A program made the position numbers and the translations under genes. A stretch of 64,000 nt of DNA from Lepus europaeus (taxonomy: Eukaryota; Chordata; Mammalia; Lagomorpha; Leporidae): assembly GCF_033115175.1 (NCBI RefSeq), contig NC_084836.1, positions 66,383,297 to 66,447,296 of the forward strand, in the 5' to 3' direction. The notes below the pieces were generated by a model. The model was not told the origin of the DNA, searched no databases, and was given only the letters and a program-made list of their open reading frames with translations. Positions 45,531 through 56,322 of this stretch are shown in pieces (the first letter of the stretch is position 1; every line of letters begins with the position of its first letter).

Positions 45531-46389
45531 AAGCATCGAAATCTCAGTTTGAAACAGACCTAAAATGGCTGATGTTAGAGTTAATTATCCTTTCAAAGTC
45601 CTCTGTTTTACCAATTGGAAATTCGATAAGGGTGGGAGAAGATGTGTGATGTATTTAGGGAGTGGCCTTTGCTGAGTGGATTACTAAATCCTATTGCTTA
45701 TCTCTTTCAGACGCATAATTGGATCATTGTTCCTTCTGATAAAAGCGATACTTCATTAACATTATTAATATTTCTTGAAATTTAATTATATGATTGACTA
45801 CATCTTGAATTTGGCTCCCTAAATAATGGCAAAGGTGTTTTTTAAGAAGGTAAACTTTGTCTCAGATGCCTGTTAACGATTTCACCTAACTTTAAACTTC
45901 TTTCCTGGCCTTGAGTGACTGTCACTCTGCTTTAGTTATGACCCTCAGGAAGAAATATATTTTATACTGACTTTGTACGTACATGGAAACAAGTTTCACA
46001 CAACTAACAAAGGTGCCAAACACTCTGGTATTTTCCCATATTCCATGTCCTATTTCATTTTCTCGAGGCAGGTCAGTTTATACTGAACTGCTCTCGCAGT
46101 GGTTTTGGGCGTGGGGTGGGTGGGGAACGACTGATCTGAATAGGAAACCAAGTCAAGCCACCTAAGGTTGCTCTGAGTGGATTCTTCCAGCACCAGCCAC
46201 TTGTGTTCACAAGCAGATCAATTGATGACTCCTTATTTGGTGTTTTACTGATGTGTTTTTCCTTTGAAAGATTTTAGGAACTGAACTAAGACTTCCTAGT
46301 TGACTGTGTGCAAGTGAAAATTTTACATTTTATTGTGAGGATCTGCTCAGTGGTAATAGGTGCGGTAAACCCTTCTCTCTGTTGGTGTA
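45531..46389. other. CBX5: CBX5 intron 1, unique AT-rich DNA
   Basis: No exon or repeat is recognised. Confidence 0.4.
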
Positions 46390-46728
46390 AGGTTTTTTTT
46401 TGTTTTTTTTTTTTTTTTTTTTTGAGAGGCAGAGTTAGACAGTGAGAGAGAGAGAAAGGTCTTCCTTCTGTTGGTTCACCCCCCAAATGGCTGCTACGGC
46501 TGGCGCTGTGCTGATCCGAAACCAGGAGCCAGATGCTTCCTCCTGGTCTCTCATGCGGGTGCAGGGCCCGAGCACCTGGGCCATCCTCCACTGCCCTCCC
46601 GGGCCACAGCAGAGAGCTGGACTGGAAGAGGAGCAACCGGGACAGAATCCGGTGCCCCGACCGGGACTAGAACCCGGGGTGCCGCCGCTGCAGGTGAAGG
46701 ATTAGCCTAGTGAGCTGAGACACCGGCC
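46390..46728 (-). mobile_element. C-SINE, antisense
   Basis: It has a long T-rich tail at 46391-46420 and a full body, and ends GAGCTGAGACACCGGCC. Confidence 0.88.
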
Positions 46729-47955
46729 TAGTGGGTGCTTTTTGCATTGAAATTCTGAGACTATCACGTGGAAAACCTTCCCTCATTTTGCTTTTGGCGA
46801 ATCCAGTTTGGTTGTTAAACTTAGACCTGGCAGTTAAATACAAAATGTCGCGATACTATTAGAGTGAAGGGACTTGGGCTACAAACATACAAAGGTATGA
46901 CTAAACTTAAAAACACGTTGTTCACAAACAGGGAAAATAACACGTCTTTGCTAGCCTGAAAGCTAACAAGGAGAAAGCTGTGATCTAAACAGTAGGTGAG
47001 CAGGGTGCTAGTTGGGGAAAGCGTGCACGGCGGAAGTGAGCACAATTTCCGATGTCTGGCAGACTCTCAGGGCCCTTGGTAATGCTCTGGAGAAGAGAAC
47101 ATTTTCATGTGCAGCGTACAGAGGCTTCTGAGGACACTGGTGAGTCTGCTTTGCATGGATTGAGGTGTTTGATGTGACCACACGGCCTAAGTCCCTTCAA
47201 GGAATCGCCCATTTAAGGACTCTCCCCGATAGAGCATTTCTAGCCTTTATTTTGTTCTTTCACTTGATGTTTTTCTTTCTTTTCACCTGGCATGAGATTG
47301 GGCCTAAAGCTGGGCTGTATTGGGTAATTGATTTTAAAAGCAATAAATTACAGCGTGAGATCCCACTTGAGTTATGAGTATGGTTATTTACACATCATCA
47401 TTCACGAACTTGGATCCTGGGCAGTCATCTGTTTTCTCTGACGCAAACTTTGATTTTCTTCCCTTGCTTGTGGAGGCTAACTTTACCTGATCCTTGTACC
47501 AATAGGAAGGAGTCCAGGGCATCCTGAGAAGCGTTGGCTTGCACAGAGCCCAAGATGCAGATTTGTCGGGCTTCTGTAAGCTGCTTGCAGCCGCATATTC
47601 ATTTCTGATGACAACCTTACGTTCGTGCTGGCAGAACACCCACAGCGACAACTGCTGCCTGTGTTTAGTCTGTCCAGGAGCTCTGCCCGCTAGCGTGTCT
47701 GGAAAAACCTGCACCGTTCCTGTTAGCAGCTATGTAAATAGTAGACCTTGCTGACTTGGTCTCCTCAGGTGCGCCACGTTGTATTCGGGTCAATTATGAG
47801 ATCCTGTGGTTGCCTCTGTTTACCCTTTGAAACAAGAGATGGAAAGTTACAGGCCTTCCCTGGGTTATTCAAGCGTGCGTTTTTCTTAACCATTAAGTGG
47901 TGTTATGTATGTCCAGTTTCTGGGGCGTTGTGTTATTTTTTTGAGTGACAGATCC
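46729..47955. other. CBX5: CBX5 intron 1, unique DNA
   Basis: No recognisable repeat or exon. The short frames are not supported. Confidence 0.4.
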
Positions 47956-47957
47956 CA

Positions 47958-48165
47958 CATGCTTGCAGTGGCCTTCAGGCCAAGGGCAGCCATGAAGAAC
48001 TCAATCCAAGTCTCCCCAGTGGGAGGCAGGCACTCACTCCCTTGAGCGTCACTGCTGCCTCCCAGGGTCTGGCTTCAGGAAGCTGGAGCGAGGAGCTGGT
48101 GTTCGTGTGGCACTCAAACGCTCCCATGAGGGACATGGGCGTCTTACTGGTGGGTAAGACACCTA
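47958..48165 (-). mobile_element. Old antisense C-SINE remnant
   Basis: CCAGTGGGAGGCAGGCACTC and AGGAAGCTGGAGCGAGGAGC resemble the SINE body. Tail and head are degraded. Confidence 0.5.
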
Positions 48166-48194
48166 CTTAGGATTTTTCAACGTGTATTTCCCCT

Positions 48195-48605
48195 GCTTGT
48201 TAACCCCCTGTGGCCGCTGTAGCAAACTACCACACATGCGGTGGCTTAAAGCAACCAAGAGTTTCTTCTCGCAGTTCTAGAGGGCAGAAGACTCTAGTCA
48301 AGGCATTGAGCCCCTCTTGGAGGCTCTGGAGTCTGTGCCGGGTTCCTTGTAGCTTCTGGTGGTGGGCAGCGTCCTTGCCTTTTGACCTCATCTCTTGGTT
48401 CTGTTTTCCCCTTCACGTGCTTGTCTTGGCTCTGCCTGGCTCATGGCAGCACACCTGTGATTTCCCTTACGGCTCACTTGGGTGATCTGGGACTGATTTC
48501 TCCTCATGTATGTTTGGAATCCCATCTTTTGCTGTACCTGGTGTAAAGTAATGCTCTCCCATTTGATGGGTTCGATGCTGATCTTTTTGGGGCCACTATT
48601 CACAC
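48195..48605 (-). mobile_element. MaLR/MLT1-like solitary LTR, antisense
   Basis: GCTGTAGCAAACTACCACAC, GTGGCTTAAAGCAACCAAGA, TCGCAGTTCTAGAGGGCAGA and a late TCTTTTTGGGGCCACTATTC follow the reversed consensus of MLT1-type LTRs. There is no internal region and no coding capacity. The family assignment is from recognition only. Confidence 0.5.
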
Positions 48606-48656
48606 ACCACTACACCTCAGTTCCCTAAACCTCAATCCACATAAGCTTCAATTCTC

Positions 48657-48938
48657 TTTTAAACATTTATTTGCTTATTTGAAAGACAAAGTAACAGAAA
48701 CAGATCTTCCATCTGCTGGTTTACCTTCCAAATGGCCACAGCTGGGGCTGGGCCAGGCTGAAGCCAGGAGCTTCATCCGGGTTTCCTACATGGTGACAGT
48801 GGCCCAGGTACTTGGGCCATCTTCTGCTGCTTTCCAAGGTGCATCAGCAGGGAGCTGGGTCAGAAGTGGAGCAGCTGGGACACAAACTGGTGTTGCCAGC
48901 AGCCCCGTTTAATGTGCTAGACCACAACAGTAGCTCCT
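48657..48938 (-). mobile_element. C-SINE, antisense, old
   Basis: The tail side is TTTTAAACATTTATTTGCTT. It ends ACCACAACAGTAGCTCC. Confidence 0.8.
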
Positions 48939-48954
48939 TAAAGATTTTTAAAAG

Positions 48955-49276
48955 TTCTTTTTAAAAAAAATATATATATATTTATTTAGAAGAGAAGCAG
49001 AGGGAGAGAGAGAGAGGTCTTCCATCCAATGGTTCACTCCCTAATTGGCCACAACAGCCACAGCTGCACTGATTTGAAGCCAGGAGCTTCCTCCTGGTCT
49101 CCCATGTGGGTGCAGGGGCCCAAGGATTTGGGTCATCTGCTGCTGCTTTCCCAGGCTACAGCAGAGAGCTGGATCAGAAGTGGAGCAGCCGGGTTTCAAA
49201 CTGGCACCCATATGGGATGCTGGCGCTTTAGGCCAGGGTGTTAACCCGCTGCGTCACAGTGCTGCCCCCCCCCCCT
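48955..49276 (-). mobile_element. C-SINE, antisense, with C12 run at its head
   Basis: TTTTTAAAAAAAATATATAT precedes the body. The head GTCACAGTGCTG runs into 12 C at 49265-49276 and then T10. Confidence 0.83.
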
Positions 49277-49304
49277 TTTTTTTTTAAGAAAATGAAAAAT
49301 AAAG

Positions 49305-49428
49305 ACTCAGAAACCTGAATTCTAGTCCTACTTCTGCCATTAACTAATGGTTTAAAGTTGGGTGAGCTCTCAGTCTGCTGTGGGCTTTGGGCTTTAGTTT
49401 GTTTATCTTAAGTGAAAGGAGTTGGGTA
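49305..49428 (+). repeat. MIR-like fragment
   Basis: CCTGAATTCTAGTCCTACTT, CTGCCATTAACTAATGG, and GGGCTTTAGTTTGTTTATCT follow the MIR 5' to core order. Confidence 0.6.
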
Positions 49429-50635
49429 AGTGTTAGCACACAGGCTTCTAGACCAAAGACTTTTAGGGAGTGACTAGGTCATCTTGAGGAGCTTTTCTAA
49501 GCCAGTGATTTATAGTGTGGTCCAGAACATATTCTGATATTTTGGATGAGCCTAGTCACTGGTGGTCTTCAGTGCCTTGGACTTCAGGGCCCAAAGACTG
49601 AGTTGTTGGCTGACTGTCAGCTGCTCCGGGCATTAACACGGAATAACAAACCTGTACTTGTTAACTGTGCTTGAACCTTTTTGAAGGAAAAGTTTTCTAC
49701 AAAGGGCGTACTGGACTGGCTGAGCTGCTTTCATTCTCTTCCTCATGGGCTGTGGACTTAGTCTGGATTTCCTCTTCAGTAATAATAGTTCATCCAAATT
49801 AAACACTGACAGATTTTTCTTCCTGAAACTGGGTCACGGACAGAGTAAAAAAATCTCACATGCGATTTTCATCTCCAAACTTACCGAGTGCCTGTTCCAT
49901 TGTGCTTCCTTGCAAGGAAGGACACTAGAAAGCATGAGATTGAGGTCGTGTACTTGAAAGGACTGTTTCAAGATCAAGTTTTAGAACATACTCATTATTT
50001 ATTTCTTCCATGGAGAGGAGGAACCAAATTGAATTCAAGTATTTCTCTGATTGTAATCTGTGTTTCTCAGAATAAAGCAAGTTCGTGTCCGAGCCAGCGG
50101 GCATAATTATGTCGGAATAAAATGCCCTGTGCTAAAGAGGTCAGCTAACAGGCTGGGAAATGTAAGTTTGCTTTCTGAGGCAAATCCTTGAACTCCATGT
50201 GCCTTGTTTCTCCTCCCTAAATCAGTAAGACTCACCTCACAGGGAGTTGGGGAGGTTAACATACTGCTAATTTGTTCAGTATTTCACAACAATAAATTAT
50301 GTCTGAAGATCTGATAAAACATAGGCAAAGCTCATTTATATGAGTAGCTGGAGACAAGCATAGATAAAACTTACAGATAATTCAGAAAATCCATTAAAGT
50401 TATTTTTTTAACTTCCTCTGTTACATATTTTACCTTCTGTTTCCTATGTGTTTTTCAAAATGTTTTCTTGCTCTTTTTCCATAACAGACCTAAAAGATAA
50501 CTTGGGCAAATAACTAACACCCCAAAGGTTAGCTAATAAAGGAATCAGTTCATCAACAGGAAATAACTGTCCTAAGTGTTTACATAGCTAATGAGGGAAG
50601 TTTCAAAATACATGAAGGAAAAAAGATGCAAATGA
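49429..50635. other. CBX5: CBX5 intron 1, unique AT-rich DNA
   Basis: No recognisable exon or repeat. Confidence 0.4.
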
Positions 50636-50639
50636 AATA

Positions 50640-51275
50640 ATAGACACTCAGAGTTATATGCAAAAATTTTAATACCTCTGTCAGTAATTGATAAAACTAC
50701 TAGACAAGTAGATGACTTAAACAACACCATCAACTAATCTGATGATGACAGTTCTAGAACAGTCCACGCCATCAGCAGCAATGCTTTCCAGGTGCACATG
50801 GGACATTGACCCCCATCTTCTGGATCATAAAACAAGCCTCAGACTCACAAGGATTTGATCATGTGAAGTAAGTTTTCTGACTGTAGTGCAACTGAGTTAG
50901 AAATCAGTAACAGAGGGAAAAAAATGAATAATGGAAAAACCTCTAGACAGCGTCCATGTATCTGGAAACTATACAGTATCCTTCTAAGTAACTTGGTTGG
51001 TTAAAGGGGAAATCACAAAATCAGAAAATATTTTGAACCAAATGAAGACGGAACACTTGTAAAGGATGAAGTTAAAGGGAAGGTGATACTAAGTACAAAA
51101 GCAGTGGCAAAATCAGTGCTACACGGTCCTGTTTTAAGGACCTAGGAAAAGAAGAGCAAATGAAATCCAAAGTAAGCAGAAGGAAGAAAATTATAAACAA
51201 AAATAGTAACTAATGAAATATAAAAAATGAGACAAAAATCAGTGAAAAAAAGTTAGTTTAAAAAGATTTTTTTGA
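50640..51275 (+). mobile_element. Degenerate L1 ORF2 fragment, sense
   Basis: GATCATAAAACAAGCCTCAG, GAGTTAGAAATCAGTAACAG, GAAAATATTTTGAACCAAAT, AGGAAAAGAAGAGCAAATGA and CCAAAGTAAGCAGAAGGAAG follow the order of L1 ORF2 from the end of the endonuclease domain into the linker before the reverse transcriptase. Many stops and indels make it non-functional. Confidence 0.8.
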
Positions 51276-51287
51276 AAGATTACTTAT

Positions 51288-51622
51288 TTAGGGACCTGCA
51301 CTGTGGCATAGTAGGCTAAGCCTCCACTTGTGGCACTGGCATCCCATATGGGTGTCAGTTCGTGTCCTGGCTGCTCCTCTTCCCATCCAGCTCTCTGCTT
51401 ATGGCTTGGGAAAACACTAGAAGATGGCCCAAGTTCTTGGTCCCTTGCACTCACCTGGAAGACTGGAGGAAGCTTCTGGCTCCTGGCTTTGGATTAGCTT
51501 AGGTCCGGCTATTGTGGCCATTTGTGAAGTGAACCAGTGGATGGAAGACTTTTCTCTCCATCTCTCCCTCTGTCTGTAATTCTGCCTCTCAAATAAGTAA
51601 AAAATAAATAAATAAATAAAAA
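51288..51622 (+). mobile_element. C-SINE, sense
   Basis: The head is GGGACCTGCACTGTGGCATA and the tail is AATAAATAAATAAATAAAAA. Confidence 0.86.
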
Positions 51623-51910
51623 TTAATTTTACTTGAAAGGCAGACAGAAGTCTTCTCTGCTGGTTCACTCCCCAAGTGGCTGCAGCACCTGTTTCTGGAC
51701 TAGACTGAAGTCCGGATCCCAGAACTCTATCTGGGTCTCCCATATGGAGGGCAGGGACCCAGGTACTTGAGCCATCGTCAGTTGCTTCTCATGGTGCATT
51801 AGCAGGAAACTGGATCAGAAGCGGAGGAGCCAGGCCTCGAACCGGGCATGCTTATGTGGGATGCAGGCATCCTAAGCGGCCGCTCAACTGCTGCATCCAA
51901 AGCCTACCCT
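51623..51910 (-). mobile_element. C-SINE, antisense, tail side shortened
   Basis: TTAATTTTACTTGAAAGGCA leads to the body. It ends GCTGCATCCAAAGCCTACCC. It abuts the previous sense copy tail to tail. Confidence 0.78.
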
Positions 51911-52022
51911 CTGAGAGTTCAATGAAATTGACGAATCGAGAAAAATGGTTGCACATTGCCATGAGTAGGCATCAGGGCTATCTTTCTGAACCTGCATACA
52001 TTACAAAGGTCATAAATACTGT

Positions 52023-52292
52023 GGGGGCTGGTGTTGTGACATAACCGGTTAAGCCGCCTGCAATGCTAGTATCCCGTATGTGTGCCAGTTCGAGTCCCAG
52101 CTGCTCCACTTCCGATCCACCTTTCTGCTGTGGCCTGGGAAAGCAGTAAAAGATGGCCCAAGCATTTAGGCTCCTGCTCCTAGGTCCTGGTTTTGGATCA
52201 ACCATTTTGGGAGTGAACCAGTGGATGGAAGATCTTTCTCTATAGTTCTGCCTTTCAAATTAATAAATCTTAAAATACAAAATAAATAAGTA
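52023..52292 (+). mobile_element. C-SINE, sense
   Basis: The head is GGGGGCTGGTGTTGTGACAT and the tail is TTTCAAATTAATAAATCTTA. Confidence 0.84.
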
Positions 52293-52562
52293 AAGTGGTG
52301 GCTTTACCTGCTACACCACAACGCCAGCTGTTCTGCTTCTGATCCAGCTCTCTAATGTGTATGGGGAAGCATTATAGGATGACCCAAGTGTTTGGGCCCC
52401 TGCACCCACATGGGAGACCCAGAAGAAGCTCATGGCTTTGTCCTGGCCCAGTCCCAGCTGTTGTGGCCGTCTGGGGGAGTGAATCAGTAGATGGAAGTTC
52501 TTGATCTCTCTCTCCCCACTGCAGCCCATAACTCTAGCTTTCAAAGAAATAAACTTTAAAAA
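52293..52562 (+). mobile_element. C-SINE piece with a reversed head fused to a sense body
   Basis: 52293-52328 reads as a reversed head (GGCTTTACCTGCTACACCAC). From about 52330 it is a sense body (CTGCTTCTGATCCAGCTCTC) with tail AAAGAAATAAACTTTAAAAA. It is the second head-inverted copy in this window. Confidence 0.72.
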
Positions 52563-52825
52563 CAGAAACTATGCCACATGGCTTAGATGAAATCATCTAA
52601 ATTCCTTGAGACAGACTACCAAATCTCACTTAAATACAAAAACCCTGCTAACCTTACATGTGTTAAGGAAATGAAATTTGTGGCTAAAAGCCATCCTAGA
52701 AAGAACAGGCCCAGGTGTTTTTTTCTGGTAGATTTTAGCAAACCATTAAGGAAGAAATACCAGTTCTACACAAAGTTTCAGAAAATCAGAGAGGGAACAC
52801 TAATGAAAGCCTTCATTATTTAAAA

Positions 52826-53080
52826 AAAAAATTTATTTTATTTGAAAAGCAGAGATGGAGAGAGAGCATGTGCAAGAGCTTCCATCTGCTGGTTCACTCA
52901 TCAGATGGCCCAACAGCTGGGGCTGGGCCAGGCCAAAGCCAGAAACTTCTTCACATGGGTCAGGGGCCCAAATACTTGGGCCATCTTCCACTGCTTTCCC
53001 AGGCGTGTTAGCAGGGAGCTGGGCTAGAAGTGGAGCAGTTGGGACTCGATCTGGTGCCCATATGGGGTGCTAACCTCAGC
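52826..53080 (-). mobile_element. C-SINE, antisense, head missing
   Basis: AAATTTATTTTATTTGAAAA at the tail side. It stops at ATATGGGGTGCTAACCTCAGC, before the usual head. Confidence 0.8.
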
Positions 53081-54427
53081 ATTTTTTTTTTTTAATTTCA
53101 TACATGATCAGACATTAAATATCTAGTTACATTTTAGTTTTAAGTGATTTCTAGTTCTTTTCCACACAGTAGATCTGAGATCATTAGCACAAATAATGCC
53201 ATAAAGATTATGTGAACTGTCCAATTTAACCTTTCTGTGATGTAGTTGGGATAGGTGCCACATCTATTTATTCTTAGTCCTGATCTTTTCACTGTTTGAA
53301 CAGGTTGCCCTCTTTGAAGCTATTCTGTAACAGTCTTCAGAGAAGGCACAAACTACTGCTGACTTAACCAGGGAGGACCTTCATATCCTTAGCCCTTACG
53401 TTGATAACTGAATAGACTCAGTGCTAATGGAATGCTTGACACTAGGACCTCAATAAATACCCCATAGCCAACCCACCAGTTTGAGAGCAAGGATCAGAAT
53501 TACTGTATGAATTGTTCTTTTGGCATAGGAGTGGAATTGGGAATGTAGTTGGAAAACTAGAAGAAAGGAGGATAGAAAAATCTTCCTTGGCTTAAGTAAC
53601 ACGTCAGAATGTTGAGTTGAAGAGCTGGGTGGTCTGAGATTGGCCATCCTTTGAGCCATTTATCTGATGGTGGCCTTTCTTTGCATTTAAGTATCAATAT
53701 ATCTGAAGTATAGAGTACACTTTTATGATATTGTGGCATAGTAACTCACACTTAAGTGTCAATAGAGACACTTGCAAAGACCTGCAAGGTTCAATAATTT
53801 CTGGTGTGGGTTTGTTTCTCCTGTCATCACCCATTATGTATTTTTTTTACAGCTTTTAAATTGCCACAGAGAGAAATTGGTCAGGATCATAATAGATAGC
53901 CCAGGAGCTGCCAAGGATACCCTTGTATGGGTTGGGAAAAATTCAATACTGGCTTGATTTTATTTATCTAAATTGTAGGCTATGACTTCGATATAATTCA
54001 TGTTGCAAATATACCAAGGTGATGGCAAAGCAGAAAATTATGCCATATGTTGAGGGAATGCTCTCTTTTATAGCCTGAGATATTTCTTACTCCAATTATA
54101 AAAAAATTCCTTTCTAGTCAGCGTGTATTAATCAGTTTTTAGTATATTGATTTAAATTCTAGTTTCTTCTCAACAGTTAAATTAGAGATATTTTAGAGAT
54201 TCTAGTTTATGGCTATACAGATTTTCATGTCTCTCCAGTGTCCTCACTGAACTGAGACTGAGAGAACCTCGATTATCTGGCTTGGTGTCCGCTCTTCCTT
54301 AAAGCAGATGATTTGTTGGAATGACCCCAAGAGGCCTTTGTAACCCTTAAGCTGCTGATGTCCAAAATGTGCAGGCTGCATGATACTAGGTGAAGCACTG
54401 GCTCTACATGTGATGGCTGAACTTTAA
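53081..54427. other. CBX5: CBX5 intron 1, unique AT-rich DNA
   Basis: No recognisable exon or repeat. Confidence 0.4.
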
Positions 54428-54686
54428 AAACTTGTTGACTTGAGAAACGCAAGGCAGAGAGAGTCCTCATGACTGGTTCACCCTTCAGATGCCTGCAGTG
54501 GCCAGGACTGGGCCAGGCCAAAGCCTGGAGCTCAATCTAGCTCTCCCAGTGGGTGGCAGAGACTCACCACTTAAGCCAACACCTGCTGCCTCCCAGGGTA
54601 CACGTTAGCAGGAAGCCAGGCTCAGACGCAGAGCACCACAGCGTGTGATGTGGGCGTACCAAACAGCATCTTCACCACCAGCCCAA
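54428..54686 (-). mobile_element. C-SINE, antisense, old
   Basis: GGTTCACCCTTCAGATGCCT, CAGGCCAAAGCCTGGAGCTC and ACGTTAGCAGGAAGCC show the body. The ends are degraded. Confidence 0.7.
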
Positions 54687-54861
54687 ACGTCTCCCCGAGG
54701 CTGCTTTTAGACACAGCGCATTAGGGTTGTAATTTTATTTGGTGGTGATCATTTCACTTCTCTTTTCACTCTTCCGTGTTTTGCAAGCATGATCTGCCAA
54801 AGTGGTGTTTAATCTAAGATTCGTGGTAATCCACTCAGATATTGCTATTACCCATTTTTCT

Positions 54862-54979
54862 TTTTTTTAAGATTTATTTATTTATTTGAAAGGCAGAGTT
54901 ACACAGAGAGAGAAGGAGAAGCAGAGAGAGAGAGAGAAAGGTCTTCCCTCCGCTGGTTCACTCCCCAATCGGCCGCAAC
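54862..54979 (-). mobile_element. 5'-truncated C-SINE, antisense (tail third only)
   Basis: TTTTAAGATTTATTTATTTA, (GA)n and CTGGTTCACTCCCCAATCGG, then an abrupt end at about 54979 into unique sequence, which continues to 55295. Confidence 0.82.
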
Positions 54980-55295
54980 ACTCACCTGAGCATGTGGTGC
55001 CTTGAGAGGAGCTCAGGGCATTCCACAGGTAGAGTTGTTGGTAACCACCATCTGGAAGACATTTTTCCAGAGTGGTGCCAAGTTCTACTTTCTCAAAAAT
55101 CTTGGAACAGTTGGATATCCAACCTCTTGACCAGGAGTTGGGTTTAGATGTGCCCTAAATAAATTTAAAGGAGACTGACAATTGAAAAATTTCTATTTAA
55201 TAGATTTTAATTAAAGGGGAAGTGGGGGAGGAAATCCCATGTCAAATCATTGTGAGCTGTTAAGAATCTGTAAGCTACTGCTAAATATACCATTT

Positions 55296-56010
55296 TAACG
55301 GTGGACGTCTGACATAGTGGTTAAGATGTCATTTGTGTGGCTGGCGCCGTGGCTTAACAGGCTAATCCTCTGCCTTGCGGTGCCGGCACACCGGGTTTTA
55401 GACCTGGTTGGGGCGCCGGATTCTATCCCGGTTGCCCCTCTTCCAGGCCAGCTCTCTGCTATGGCCCGGGAAGGCAGTGGAGGATGGCCCAAGTGCTTGG
55501 GCCCTGCACCCGCAAGGGAGACCAGGAGAAGCACCTGGCTCCTGGCTTCGGATCAGTGCGGTGCGCTGGCTGCAGCGCGCTGGCTGCAGCGCGCTGACTG
55601 CAGTGGCCATTGCAGGGTGAACCAACGGCAAAGGAAGACCTTTCTCTCTGTCTCTCTCACTGTTCACTCTGCCTGTCAAAAAAATTTTTTTTTTAAATAT
55701 TAAAAAAAAAAAAAAAGATGTCATTTGTGGCTGCATCCCATATTGGAGTGCCTGGGTTCAAATGTTGTCTCTTTCCAGTTCCAGCTTCCTGCTAATGTAA
55801 ACACTGGGAGACAGCAGGTCAGGTGATGGCTCAAGTGCTTGGGCCCCTGCCACCTGGGAGACCTGGATTGAATACTAGGCTCTTGGCTTTGGACTGGCCA
55901 GCCAGCCCTGGCTATTGTAAGCGTTTGGGGAGTGAACCAGTGGATGGAAGAGATACCTCTGTGGCTTTGTCTCTCTGTCTTTCATGTAAATAAAAATAAA
56001 TGGTTAAAAC
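55296..56010 (+). mobile_element. Host C-SINE, sense, interrupted
   Basis: Head fragment at 55296-55337 (GGACGTCTGACATAGTGG). The body resumes at 55730 (GCTGCATCCCATATTGGAGT) and ends TGTAAATAAAAATAAATGG. It carries a younger sense SINE. Confidence 0.75.
55338..55714 (+). mobile_element. Young C-SINE, sense, nested, 15-bp perfect duplication
   Basis: The head is TGGCTGGCGCCGTGGCTTAA. It ends CTGCCTGTCA and an A/T-rich tail. AAGATGTCATTTGTG occurs at 55323-55337 and 55715-55729. It has a small internal triplication of TGGCTGCAGCGCGC around 55568-55600. Confidence 0.93.
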
Positions 56011-56011
56011 T

Positions 56012-56322
56012 TCTGGGTCGGTGTTGTAGTGCTGGGAGTTAAGCACTGGAATCCCATGTGGGAGTGTTGACTCAGGTCTCGGCTGTTCTGCATCTGATCC
56101 AGCTCCCTGCTAATGCACCTGGGAAGGCAGCAAGGGATGGCCCAAGTACTTGGGTCCTGCCACCCACGTGGGAAACAACATGGAGTTTCAAGCTCCTAGC
56201 TTTGGCCTGTACCAACCCTGGCCATTGCAGCTATTTGGGGAGTGAACCAGCAGATGGAAGATCTCCCTGTCTGTCATTCTGTCAAATAAATCTTTCTTTT
56301 TCTTTAGAAAAAAAAAAAAAAA
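56012..56322 (+). mobile_element. C-SINE, sense
   Basis: The head is CTGGGTCGGTGTTGTAGTGC. The tail is TCAAATAAATCTTTCTTTTT then A16. Confidence 0.83.

Noticed and set aside
56070-56080. TTGACTCAG as a MARE/AP-1 element in CBX5 intron
   Set aside because: It lies inside a C-SINE and is a single half-match. No cluster supports it.
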